Positions 1 to 7,030 of a stretch of 16,347 nt of DNA are shown here, piece after piece. Location of the stretch: contig CAYZXL010000081.1 of NCBI GenBank assembly GCA_964482435.1, positions 1-16,347 of the forward strand, given 5' to 3'. The notes below the pieces were generated by a model. That model had not been told where the DNA came from and ran no database searches. It was given only the letters and a program-made list of their open reading frames with translations. Positions within the stretch are counted from its first letter, which is position 1; each line of letters begins with the position of its first letter. The stretch is from CAYZXL01 sp964482435. GTDB taxonomy: Bacteria > Auribacterota > JABMQX01. The position numbers and the translations under genes are program-made.

Positions 1-1237
1 CAACGGTCTGCTCCCCACCTTCGGCCCCGCCGGTGAAGTCCAAGTAAGCGTTCGTCGTGTTGTACAGCCAGAAATACACACCCCCGAGTTTCAACGCTCC
101 CTGGTACTTATCGGCGTCGAAGACGGGGTCCCAATACAGCCGGAACCCGAGGACGGTCCCCTGGTCAACCGGCTGAAGCCTCAAATTGCTCGGAGCGACC
201 TTCGGGACGTTAATCGCGCGGACAAAGTAAGGGATGTCCGCGAAGTGTGTCCCGGTCGCGCCGGTCACGGTCAGCCGAAAGCTCAGAGTATAGCCAATCT
301 GAGTGCCGGGAGGAGTGAAGGTGGCTATAGCCTGGTTGGCGTTGTTTATGGTTATGTCCGGGTCGCCCGGGTTCTTCACCTGAGTCCACGCGAAGGTAGC
401 CGCCTGGGTGGAGGCGCTGCCGTCAAGGGTGCCTTGCTCATTACCGTAGATCCATTGGTTGGGACCGAACTTAGGCTTGGCTGTTGTCCCGGGTTCGAAG
501 CCGGGGATGGAGAAGTTGCTGAAAAGCATGTTGGTCACGACGCCTGCTTCGTGGCTTGTGAGGGCGAATCCAGCATAAATAGGAAAGCTGAAACCGGTGT
601 TGACATGGGGGGCGCCTGCGGTCCAGTCTGTGCCGTTCAAGGAGTAATAGCCTGTGACGGTGGATGAGGCGGCCTCATAGTCAAGCCTCACGTAGAAAGG
701 ATAGGCAATGCCTCCGCTGGCGACGTACGAGGTCCAGCCAAGATAGTCGGGCTCCGCGCCGCCCGTGTCATCGAAATTTCTCCACTGAATCATCACCTGG
801 CCGCTGGTTCGGCTGGTGTTGACGAAAGTGAATTTGGACCCGGGCGTCACAGAATCGCGAACCATGACACCAGCTTTGGACCAGGCGTTGGTCCCACCGG
901 AGAAGTCGTGCTCCACACGGGCCCGGACGCTGAAGTCCGTCGGGTCGGTTATTTCCATGTAGGTGAAGGCGCAGCCGTCCTGGGCGTCCCATATGTCGTG
1001 TCCCTCGCAAGTTACGTCATAGGTGGCGTTGGCTTGGTCGTAGGTCAGGCTGGGGTCCTGCATTGTCGTGTCGGAACTGCCCGCGAGCTTGATAAACTTA
1101 AGCTCCCAGGGGTCGTTCGGCACCGTAACTCCAGGAAGGGTGCCATCACTTGTGATTGTTTGTGAGCCTGCTGAGGCTGCGAAGAGAAAGGTAAAAAAGA
1201 AGACTGTTCCGAACAAAAGGAAGTTCTTTCGCGTCAT
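1..1237 (-). CDS. Secreted lectin-like / PKD-like / FN3-like protein, C-terminus cut off by the window edge
   Basis: An open frame of 412 codons runs from an ATG at 1237 to the window edge with no stop, so the 3' end is missing. The start is supported by an AAGGAGAG ribosome site about 6 bases upstream. Residues 1-23 form a Sec signal peptide: basic n-region MTRK, a hydrophobic Phe/Leu core and a likely cut after AASA. Residues about 40-235 resemble a concanavalin/DUF1349-type beta-sandwich (motif WSKAGVMVRDS). Residues about 255-335 resemble a PKD/Ig-like domain (LDGSAST, later FRLTVTG). From about 345 an FN3-like stretch begins (APSNLRL, then LYWDP). I infer an extracellular or surface protein with carbohydrate-binding or adhesive domains. 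No catalytic motif is visible, and the missing C-terminus may carry an enzyme or anchor. Domain names are from pattern recognition only. Confidence 0.8.
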   Translation of the reverse strand, partial: MTRKNFLLFGTVFFFTFLFAASAGSQTITSDGTLPGVTVPNDPWELKFIKLAGSSDTTMQDPSLTYDQANATYDVTCEGHDIWDAQDGCAFTYMEITDPTDFSVRARVEHDFSGGTNAWSKAGVMVRDSVTPGSKFTFVNTSRTSGQVMIQWRNFDDTGGAEPDYLGWTSYVASGGIAYPFYVRLDYEAASSTVTGYYSLNGTDWTAGAPHVNTGFSFPIYAGFALTSHEAGVVTNMLFSNFSIPGFEPGTTAKPKFGPNQWIYGNEQGTLDGSASTQAATFAWTQVKNPGDPDITINNANQAIATFTPPGTQIGYTLSFRLTVTGATGTHFADIPYFVRAINVPKVAPSNLRLQPVDQGTVLGFRLYWDPVFDADKYQGALKLGGVYFWLYNTTNAYLDFTGGAEGGEQTV

Positions 1238-1743
1238 GCTAACTCTCCTTTCCTTAGGTTCATGAAACTTAAGGCGTTTGTTTTTTCTGGAATGAACTCG
1301 TTGACAAAGAGCGAAAGCTGCAGGATGCGCCGCAAGGACTTGGGCCCCTGGCAACCATGCAACTACACCACAGCCTCGGAGTTTTTCGACACACTTGCCC
1401 ATGACTGAGGTATTACGTAGCCAAATCTGACAAAAGTGGTCTGCCGTGTCAAGTTTTTTTTTGCAGATTCTCAGGAAATTTTGCATTCCTTTCCGCCCCG
1501 AGTTTGCGGCGCCGGAAGGCGTCCGTCCGGGTCGCTGAGGAGGCGAGAAAGAGGCTGCGCCCGTCGAGCAAATCGAGCCATTGCGGTCTGCTTTTCGGTC
1601 CCGGGCCGATACGGGCGCCTCGTCGGCAGAGCAGACAACTGGAACTCCTCTGGCGGCGTGAGCATCTCGCCCACGATCTATCACGGGCGAGACGCCCGTG
1701 CCACGATTACGCGGCCGCGCCTGAGCGGTCGCAATGAAGAAGT
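1238..1743. other. Intergenic region of about 500 bp with no supported gene
   Basis: I see no convincing gene here; the short frames have no good start context. The right half holds a palindromic repeat (listed separately). A TTGACA reading leftward at 1452-1447 could be a -35 box for the secreted-protein gene, but the hexamer 17 bases on (CAGATT) is a poor -10. It is followed by a T-tract on the plus strand at 1453-1461 with only a weak 5-bp stem beside it, so I do not call a terminator. Confidence 0.6.
1658..1704. repeat. GC-rich palindromic intergenic repeat, copy 1
   Basis: The core CACGGGCGAGACGCCCGTG at 1682-1700 folds on itself with 8-bp arms and a 3-base loop. It can also pair CTCGCCC (upstream) with GGGCGAG in an alternative hairpin. 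It ends in CCAC. A second copy lies at 6844-6892 with the same skeleton: CTAT, a short spacer, CAYGGGCRAGAYGCCC, then TGCCAC. It lies 40-90 bases past the stop of the isomerase-like gene and could end or protect that transcript, but no U-run follows. Confidence 0.6.
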
Positions 1744-3336
1744 CTAAGCCTCGCTTGCGTTCTCCCACTGAATGCCGAGTTTTTTGAGGGCGTAGCCGAC
1801 TTCGCGGAGGTAGTCTCCGTAGGAGGTCATCCAGTGGAATCCTCGCATGTCCTCAAGGACTTTTTTCCAATTTCCGTCAATCTCGATGTCAATCTGGCAG
1901 CGGCAGATGTCGTAGAAAGGATGGTCTATGACCTTTGCCCGGCAACCGACCCATTTCTTGCAAGCGAAGTCGGGGATAAGGTTGGTGATGACCTGTCCTT
2001 TTCGCATTTCGACTTTCGGGGCGGCGCCGTAATCGGACTCGAAATGCGTGAGGATTTTCGTCGGCTCAAAGTCTTTGCCGTTCATCCTGCGTGGGCCGGT
2101 GCAATGGGCGTTGGTTGTGATGCCGTCGTGAATATACGTCGGATCGTTGAAGAACATGGGCTTGCCGGAGATGTGGCGCAGGAGGATGCCAGAAGGGATG
2201 ACGACGAAATCGGACTCGCAGAAGGCCATCAGCCCTTCGTCGTTGAGAAGACTCAGGGGCAAGCACGCCGTTGTTTGAGCCATGGGCATGATTGTGCCCA
2301 TGCAACTGTTGACCGTAATGGCGTTGGCGCCTGCTTTCTGCATGAGGTCTTTGAACACTCTGGTCAAGAGGAAAGCGTTGACGACGAACTTCTTGTCCGT
2401 ATTGAGGGAAATGCCGTCCTGGGCGAGGTATTCAGTTGCCTGCCGCTCGGCTTCCTGGACAGCCTTTTCGTCGGCTCTGATTTTTTCGATGATGGGCTTG
2501 AGGTCGGCGTACGTTACGGGCTTTATGTCGAGCTTCCAGATTTCGCGCGCGGTCTTGGGGCCGAGCTCGTAACCGACCCCCCAGCCGCTGGCATCGCCGA
2601 TGGCGACGATTTTTGTGCCGCGGGCGTTTTTCAGGCCGTAGAGAGCTCTGAGGCGCCAGAGGACTTCGTCGTATTTGTCCACGACGACGTCCCAGACGTC
2701 CATACCAGGCTGCTTGTACTCGTCGGTTGCTTTGCGGAGGAAGTGCGGGTGCGCGATTTCGTACCAGAGATAGACGGGGCCGGATTTGTGGCGGACGAAC
2801 ATGATGTTGGCGGCTTTGGATGCGGCGAGGGTCTCGAGGGCGTCCCAGCCGCCGGACGCATAGACCAGGATAACGTCGCAGTTGGTGTCACGAACGGGCG
2901 CGGCTTCCGCAGCATTTCTTGCGAGGGCGACCGGAAGAACCTCGGTGGGGAATTCCGCTTCGGAAGCGAGTTTCTTGAGTTCCGCTTCAATGCGCTTGAC
3001 TTCGTTGTTCACATCTTCCTGGGTATGGAGCCCGCCCCAGGGGCGCCAGCTCGTGGCCTCTCTTCGCTGGGATAGAGCATACACGAGGACGGGCTTGATC
3101 TTGAGAGGTACGCCAATCGAAACCATGCCAGAGCTCGGGTTGCCCACTTCGGCCCGAGCTCCTGACGATGACAGCGCCCATGCGCCTATGCCTGCGGCGC
3201 CGAGTCCGAAAAGGAAATCTCGACGGGAGACGCCCTTGCCGAAAAACTCCTTTTCGCCGAGGTTGGGCTTGCCATCAGAACAGCAGCGATGAAAATCGCG
3301 TTCAGGACGAGGGGATTGATTCTTTTTCTGAGCCAT
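1744..3336 (-). CDS. Tat-exported sugar-isomerase-like protein (L-fucose isomerase fold)
   Basis: The chosen start is the ATG at 3336 (530 aa), because AGGAGG lies 9 bases upstream. A longer frame from a TTG at 3381 lacks such a site. After an unusually long n-region comes a twin-arginine signal: SRRDFLF at residues 37-43, a Gly/Ala-rich hydrophobic stretch, and a likely cut after ARA at 60-62. The mature part resembles the L-fucose/L-arabinose isomerase-like family: an N-terminal alpha/beta region with ILVYASGG, then a C-terminal region with SCMGTIMPMAQTTACLPLS, an ESDF segment and HISGKPMFFNDP. The substrate is unknown. Tat export implies folding in the cytoplasm, perhaps with a metal, and work outside it, which is unusual for an isomerase. 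The gene starts 45 bp after the transketolase stop on the same strand, so the two are probably co-transcribed. A non-enzymatic role is possible. Confidence 0.75.
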   Translation of the reverse strand: MAQKKNQSPRPERDFHRCCSDGKPNLGEKEFFGKGVSRRDFLFGLGAAGIGAWALSSSGARAEVGNPSSGMVSIGVPLKIKPVLVYALSQRREATSWRPWGGLHTQEDVNNEVKRIEAELKKLASEAEFPTEVLPVALARNAAEAAPVRDTNCDVILVYASGGWDALETLAASKAANIMFVRHKSGPVYLWYEIAHPHFLRKATDEYKQPGMDVWDVVVDKYDEVLWRLRALYGLKNARGTKIVAIGDASGWGVGYELGPKTAREIWKLDIKPVTYADLKPIIEKIRADEKAVQEAERQATEYLAQDGISLNTDKKFVVNAFLLTRVFKDLMQKAGANAITVNSCMGTIMPMAQTTACLPLSLLNDEGLMAFCESDFVVIPSGILLRHISGKPMFFNDPTYIHDGITTNAHCTGPRRMNGKDFEPTKILTHFESDYGAAPKVEMRKGQVITNLIPDFACKKWVGCRAKVIDHPFYDICRCQIDIEIDGNWKKVLEDMRGFHWMTSYGDYLREVGYALKKLGIQWENASEA

Positions 3337-3345
3337 TTTTTTGAA

Positions 3346-3351
3346 CCTCCT
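3346..3351 (-). promoter_or_regulatory. Ribosome binding site that fixes the isomerase-like start
   Basis: The minus strand reads AGGAGG here, 9 bases before the ATG at 3336. It decides against the upstream TTG at 3381, which would add 15 residues in front of an already long Tat n-region. Confidence 0.8.
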
Positions 3352-3381
3352 GTGTGGGTTGCCCGGGAGCTGATTGACCAA

Positions 3382-5238
3382 TCAACTGCCAGGGGTAAGG
3401 ATTCCTTTTATTTTCTCGGCCAGGCGTTTCGCGTTCAGTCCGTGAAAATCGAGAAGGACTGCCGCGCTGTCCGAGCCGGGAATGGACGTAACGGTTGCTC
3501 TGTAAACCGCGATGCCTTTTCCAGAGAGAGCCGAAGCCACTGCTTCGCCAATGCCGCCTTCGGGATAATGGTCCTCGGCGACGAGGATTTTCGATCCTGC
3601 GGCGAGAGCGTTTTTCGCCAGTTCGTCTCCGGGAAGAGGCTTTACTGAATACAGGTCAATGACGCGGACGCTGATTCGCTCGCTCTTGAGGATGTCGTGG
3701 GCTTTGAGGGCTTCATGGACGGTTACGCCGGCGCCGGCGAGGCAGAAGCGGTCGCCTGCACTCTGCCGCAGAACCTTCAGGCCGCCGATGGGGAATTGCT
3801 CTTCGTTCGAGTAGATCACCGGGGTCTTCGGGCGAGAGGTTCTGATATAGGCGATGCCGGTGTGCTGGGCGGCTTCGACGACGAGCCTTTCCGTCGAGAC
3901 AGCGTCGCACGGATAAAGCACCACCGAGCCCGGAATTGCCCGAAAGATTGCCAGGTCTTCCAGAGCCATCTGCGATGGACCGTCCTCGCCGATGGACACG
4001 CCCGCATGGGAGCCGCAGAACTTGACATTCGCTCTCGAGACGCCTGCCATACGCAACTGGTCGCAGGCTCGGGTCAGGAAGGCGCCGAAACTCGACACGA
4101 AAGGAATCTTGCCGCAGGTGGCAAGACCCATTGCTGCGCCAACCATGTTTTGCTCGGCGATGTAACATTCGAAGAAGCGGTTGGGGTAAGCCTTTGCGAA
4201 GACTTCTGAGAAGGTGGAGTTCTTCACGTCGCCATCGAGGGCGACAACTCTCGGGTCGGCGGCGCCGAGTCTGACGAGGCCGGTTCCGTAGCTCTGACGG
4301 GTGGCGACCATATCCCCGAGTTTGTAAGCGGGCGGCTCGACATCGGGCTTGACCGTAAGCGACGCGGGCGCAGTTTTGGCGGGCATTTTGATTTCGAGCG
4401 CTTGAGTTTTGTCCGGGGCGAGAATCTGTTTCAGAGCCGTTTCAGCCTCTTGCTTCGTGAAAGGTCTGCCGTGATAGCCGTTCTTGTCTTCTGCGAGAGG
4501 AACACCCTTTCCCTTGATCGTTCGAGCGATGATGGCGACGGGCTTTCCGTCGGATGATTTTGCCGAGTCAAAGGCTTTCAAAAGGGCGGCGCAATCGTGG
4601 CCGTCAACGGTCATTGTCCGCCAGCCGAAAGCTGAGAATTTCCGGACGTAAACATCTAAGTCGCGTCCGTACATCGTCTCCTGGCTCTGGCCGAGGCGAT
4701 TGACGTCTATGACCGCGACGAGGTTGTCGAGCTTGTAGTGCGCGGCGAAGGCAGCGGACTCCCAGACGGCGCCCTCCGCGGTTTCTCCGTCGCCGAGGAG
4801 GACATAGGCGCAGCGGTCAACTTTGTCGAGGTATTTCCAGCAAAGCGCCATTCCGACTCCGACGGAAAGCCCCTGTCCTAAAGAGCCAGTCGCGACATAT
4901 GCCCAGGGGAAACGGGGCGTCGGGTGACCCTCGAGGTCGCTGTCTAAAGTGCGCAGGGTCATAAGATGGTCGAGAGGGAAAGCACCCGCTTCCGCAAGGG
5001 CGGCGTACAGAAGCGGCGCGGCATGTCCTTTGGAAAGGACGAAGCGGTCGTTCATCGGCCCGTTCGGGTCTTTCGGGTCGTATCGCATGACGTCGAAGAA
5101 AAGGCAGGCGGCAATTTCCGCCGCCGAGAGGCAGGTCGTCGGATGGCCCGACCCGGCCTTTGTCGTCATGCGAATACAATGCACTCGAAGTCTATTTGCT
5201 GTGTCTTGCAGTACTTCGATCTTCTTGATATCGGTCAT
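3382..5238 (-). CDS. tkt: Transketolase, full-length, animal-type
   Basis: A 618-residue thiamine-diphosphate enzyme that moves two-carbon ketol units between sugar phosphates in the non-oxidative pentose phosphate pathway. Visible marks: GSGHPTT near residue 30 (substrate/phosphate His), GHAAPLLYA near 71, GSLGQGLS near 118, the ThDP/Mg motif GDGE at 149-152 with the partner Asn in IDVN at 180, and the second-domain activating Glu in CYIAEQNM at residue 362. The Pyr domain and C-terminal domain follow in one chain, so this is not the split two-gene type. Length and motifs (FFECYIAEQNM, AFLTRACDQLRMA) are closer to human TKT (about 620 aa) than to the roughly 660-residue E. coli type. A GAGGGAGA site precedes the ATG. 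It lies 60 bp downstream of the DUF5615 gene and 45 bp upstream of the exported isomerase-like gene. Confidence 0.95.
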   Translation of the reverse strand: MTDIKKIEVLQDTANRLRVHCIRMTTKAGSGHPTTCLSAAEIAACLFFDVMRYDPKDPNGPMNDRFVLSKGHAAPLLYAALAEAGAFPLDHLMTLRTLDSDLEGHPTPRFPWAYVATGSLGQGLSVGVGMALCWKYLDKVDRCAYVLLGDGETAEGAVWESAAFAAHYKLDNLVAVIDVNRLGQSQETMYGRDLDVYVRKFSAFGWRTMTVDGHDCAALLKAFDSAKSSDGKPVAIIARTIKGKGVPLAEDKNGYHGRPFTKQEAETALKQILAPDKTQALEIKMPAKTAPASLTVKPDVEPPAYKLGDMVATRQSYGTGLVRLGAADPRVVALDGDVKNSTFSEVFAKAYPNRFFECYIAEQNMVGAAMGLATCGKIPFVSSFGAFLTRACDQLRMAGVSRANVKFCGSHAGVSIGEDGPSQMALEDLAIFRAIPGSVVLYPCDAVSTERLVVEAAQHTGIAYIRTSRPKTPVIYSNEEQFPIGGLKVLRQSAGDRFCLAGAGVTVHEALKAHDILKSERISVRVIDLYSVKPLPGDELAKNALAAGSKILVAEDHYPEGGIGEAVASALSGKGIAVYRATVTSIPGSDSAAVLLDFHGLNAKRLAEKIKGILTPGS

Positions 5239-5298
5239 CTTCTCCCTCTCTATGGGTTGAGCAAGAATCTCTCTACCTTATGCTGAATCGGCCTTCGG

Positions 5299-5712
5299 TT
5301 ACTGCGGGGCGAGCCGGTCGCGCTCGCTGCTGTTCGTTTGCTCCTCGTCGGTTACAGGCAGCCTGCGAACCCGGAGCGCGGCGTCTTCAAGGATAACGAT
5401 CGCTCCCCCCAGCAGCAGCTTTTCGAGGCCGGTCAATCCGCCCACAAGCCGGGAAACGAGGTTGTTCGGGTGCACGTTGCGCAATCGAAAGATGATTACG
5501 GAAGGAAGGGGCCTTCCGGAAAAACTCAAGAGGCGGCCGTAATCAAGATCGTGCGTAACAATGACTTCGCTGTTTCGCCCGGCCTCTTCCAAAATCGCCG
5601 CGTCGCTCGTTTGAGCCATCCCGATGTCGCCGACGTGGCGAGATTCATGCCCGAGAGCTGTCAGCCTTCTCCCCAGTTCCCGTGGCACGTTCATATTGAG
5701 CAGGAATCTCAT
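5299..5712 (-). CDS. DUF5615 PIN-like toxin (putative RNase) of a DUF433/DUF5615 pair
   Basis: A 137-residue protein resembling the DUF5615 (Mut7-C/PIN-like) family, whose members are predicted metal-dependent RNases acting as toxins. The family frame is clear: N-terminal MRFLLNMNVP, ALGHESRHV, then VTHDLDYGRLLSFSG at about 52-66 with the conserved HD. The family usually shows an Asp near residue 6 (as in LLDMNLP); here it is Asn. That could lower or abolish metal binding, or be tolerated in a subfamily. The start ATG overlaps the antitoxin stop by 4 bases (ATGA), so translation is coupled. The hydrophilic tail after about residue 118 is typical variable sequence. Toxin activity is inferred from family and pairing only. 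Confidence 0.85.
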   Translation of the reverse strand: MRFLLNMNVPRELGRRLTALGHESRHVGDIGMAQTSDAAILEEAGRNSEVIVTHDLDYGRLLSFSGRPLPSVIIFRLRNVHPNNLVSRLVGGLTGLEKLLLGGAIVILEDAALRVRRLPVTDEEQTNSSERDRLAPQ

Positions 5713-5960
5713 TCCGTCGCCGCTTTCTCCGCAGGGACAATTCTCTCTTCCATGGACAATGCGGCATAGCCCAAAGCCTGAAGGATGTCTTCACGCTCCA
5801 ATTCAGGCCATTCGGTCAATATCTCGTCCACGCTCATTCCTGAGCTTAGATAACTGAGAATGGAAGCCACGGGAATTCTCAATCCCCGAATGCAGGGCTT
5901 CCCGAAGCACTTTCCCGGGTCGAGCGTGATTCGACTGAATTTATAGTGGTGAACCTCCAT
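5709..5960 (-). CDS. DUF433 antitoxin
   Basis: An 83-residue protein with the DUF433 pattern: an N-terminal YKFSRITLDPGKCFGKPCIRG segment, then GLRIPVASILSYLSSG and a C-terminal helical part, EILTEWPELEREDILQALGYA. Family members carry a winged-helix-like DNA-binding fold. They are found directly upstream of DUF5615 PIN-like toxins, as here, and probably repress their own operon and block the toxin. The ATG is preceded by AGGAGGTGAT, a near-perfect match to the 16S 3' end, about 10 bases upstream, so translation should be strong, as is usual for an antitoxin. It overlaps the toxin start by 4 bases. Confidence 0.88.
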   Translation of the reverse strand: MEVHHYKFSRITLDPGKCFGKPCIRGLRIPVASILSYLSSGMSVDEILTEWPELEREDILQALGYAALSMEERIVPAEKAATE

Positions 5961-6028
5961 CCGATCATCACCTCCTACAACATCTGAAATTCATGCGGAT
6001 TGCGCCGGTTACTCCAGCATAACATTTG

Positions 6029-6117
6029 TCAAAAAACACATTGGGGATGCGAGCAGCCGCCGGAATACTCGGAATCCGCCCCGCTTCCAGCGGGGCTGAG
6101 CGGCCTCCAGAACCTGC
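6029..6117 (-). pseudogene. Remnant copy of the nrdJ C-terminal tail
   Basis: Read leftward, 6079 to 6029 encodes ADSEYSGGCSHPQCVF and a stop, matching the true nrdJ end (AGSEYSGGCPHPQCVF at 7081-7031). Over these 51 bases, 43 are identical. Of the 8 changes, 6 are silent third-position changes and 2 alter the protein (Gly to Asp, Pro to Ser). Further upstream, near 6117-6097 and in another frame, the copy reads QVLEAAQP, faintly like the QVLQVAAPQ of nrdJ. That would mean a 43-base instead of 66-base linker and a frameshift. No RNR body is attached: the frame opens only about 90 bases further up at a TAG near 6170. I call it a decayed fragment; it could instead belong to a dispersed repeat. 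Confidence 0.65.
6079..6095. repeat. Tight GC hairpin (7-bp stem, 3-base loop)
   Basis: CCCCGCT, TCC, AGCGGGG form a strong hairpin just upstream of the nrdJ-tail copy and about 78 bases past the HEPN gene stop. No U-run follows, so I do not call it an intrinsic terminator. It may end or stabilise the mntA-hepT message. Confidence 0.5.
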
Positions 6118-6172
6118 AATTAGGCCACCTGTCGCGGAAGGCGCCTTCGTATTTCGAGAATTGATTGAACAC

Positions 6173-6538
6173 CTATGTTTCCTCCACTGGCGGGGGATTG
6201 TCGACTCCCATATCCTCCAGTTGCTGAATCAACGGCGCCAGTTTTTCCCCGATTATGTCCCAGAGGATTTCGTAACGTATCTCGCCATATTCGTGAGCCA
6301 GCACATTCCGCAAACCGATCAACGACCGCCAGGGGATGTCAGGATGGTTCTCGCGCGTTTCCAGCGAGACACACCGGGCCGCTTCTCCGATGATCTCCAG
6401 GTTGCGCTCCACGGCGCTGCGGGTCTTGCGGTCCTTGAGAAAATCCTCAAACCGCAGACCCTTTGTAAATTCGACGGCCGTTCTCGCGGCGTCCAGCATG
6501 TCCCATAAGCGGGCCATGTCCTTGGGGTCAGGCCGCAT
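6173..6538 (-). CDS. hepT: HEPN-domain toxin RNase, HepT-like (DUF86)
   Basis: A 121-residue, mostly helical protein of the HEPN/DUF86 family. The RNase motif RX4HXY is intact: R77, N78, H82 and Y84 in RNVLAHEY. In characterised HepT/MntA systems the HEPN protein cleaves RNA, and the partner nucleotidyltransferase silences it by adding AMP to the Tyr of this motif; that Tyr is present here. Other family marks are the NLEIIGEAA helix near residue 46 and IPWRSLIGLRN. The gene overlaps the end of the nucleotidyltransferase gene by 11 bases, with a GAGGTG ribosome site inside that gene's last codons, so the two are translationally coupled. Its only uncertainty is biological activity. Confidence 0.92.
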   Translation of the reverse strand: MRPDPKDMARLWDMLDAARTAVEFTKGLRFEDFLKDRKTRSAVERNLEIIGEAARCVSLETRENHPDIPWRSLIGLRNVLAHEYGEIRYEILWDIIGEKLAPLIQQLEDMGVDNPPPVEET

Positions 6539-6830
6539 AGATCACCTCGCGCGTTCTCAGAATCTCGTATTTCCTCCAGGGGTTCCGCAGGGCCTCCTTT
6601 TCCACGAGGTCCACCGCACGGCCAAAGAGCGTCTCCAGTTCTTCTTTCATGTCCAGCAGCCAGTCGATATCCAGCGGCGTGCCCGGCTCGAAACTAACCA
6701 GAAAGTCGAGGTCGCTTTCGGGTCCGAAGTCGTCCCGAAGTGCCGAACCGAAAATGGACAATTCCCGGACGCGCCATTTGCGGCAAAACTCTGCCAGGGC
6801 CTCGCGGTCTAATTTCACGTTTGGATTCAT
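6528..6830 (-). CDS. mntA: Minimal nucleotidyltransferase antitoxin, MntA-like
   Basis: A 100-residue MNT protein of the Pol-beta nucleotidyltransferase superfamily, predicted to neutralise the HEPN toxin by AMPylating it. The catalytic signature GSX10DXD is complete: G28, S29, D40, D42. The third acid is at D74 in AVDLVEK. I chose the ATG at 6830. A longer frame from 6878 would add 16 residues (starting MPMNHSRGRH) encoded within the palindromic repeat at 6844-6892, so that extension looks like chance coding. Neither start has a strong ribosome site; GGCAG lies before 6830. The gene is first in the mntA-hepT pair, 200 bp past the nrdJ stop. Confidence 0.88.
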   Translation of the reverse strand: MNPNVKLDREALAEFCRKWRVRELSIFGSALRDDFGPESDLDFLVSFEPGTPLDIDWLLDMKEELETLFGRAVDLVEKEALRNPWRKYEILRTREVIYAA

Positions 6831-6843
6831 ATTGTCATCTGCC

Positions 6844-6892
6844 GTGGCATGGCGACCCCGGCTATGATTCATGGGCAAGATGCCCTTGCCAC
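6844..6892. repeat. GC-rich palindromic intergenic repeat, copy 2
   Basis: The outer arms GTGGCATGG (6844-6852) and CCTTGCCAC (6884-6892) match 8 of 9 as an inverted repeat. Inside is CATGGGCAAGATGCCC, itself a hairpin. The CTAT-spacer-CAYGGGCRAGAYGCCC-TGCCAC skeleton is shared with copy 1 at 1658-1704. It lies directly in front of mntA and covers that gene's alternative upstream start. Confidence 0.6.
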
Positions 6893-6901
6893 TTCTTTAC
6901 T

Positions 6902-6990
6902 CCACTTCCGCTTCGCCCGGCCGGCGCGCCCTCCCCATGCGGTCCTGGACCGTGCGACCTATGCGGAACGTCCCCCTGCGGCGGAAGTGG
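6902..6990. repeat. Inverted repeat between nrdJ and mntA
   Basis: CCACTTCCGC at 6902-6911 and its exact complement GCGGAAGTGG at 6981-6990 flank a 69-base centre. A third related site, GCCACTTC, is at 6888-6895 and can pair with GAAGTGGC at 6984-6991. This could be a large transcript stem past the nrdJ stop or the edge of an inserted segment. Confidence 0.45.
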
Positions 6991-7030
6991 CGCTGCGCCT
7001 GAAGCATACACTCCCCTTGAGCTTCCCCCC

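Noticed and set aside
1428..1461. T-tract with a weak TGACA/TGTCA stem as a rightward terminator
   Set aside because: The stem is only 5 bp with a long loop, and there is no rightward gene upstream to terminate.
1834..3075. 413-codon open frame on the plus strand
   Set aside because: It is antisense to the isomerase-like gene; no ribosome site, no recognisable domain, and GC-rich codon use of the real gene explains the open frame.
3337..3381. TTG start giving a 545-residue isomerase-like protein
   Set aside because: The ATG at 3336 has a perfect AGGAGG; the extension itself contains that ribosome site.
6831..6878. 16-residue N-terminal extension of MntA
   Set aside because: It is encoded by the palindromic repeat, lacks a ribosome site and is not needed for the MNT fold.
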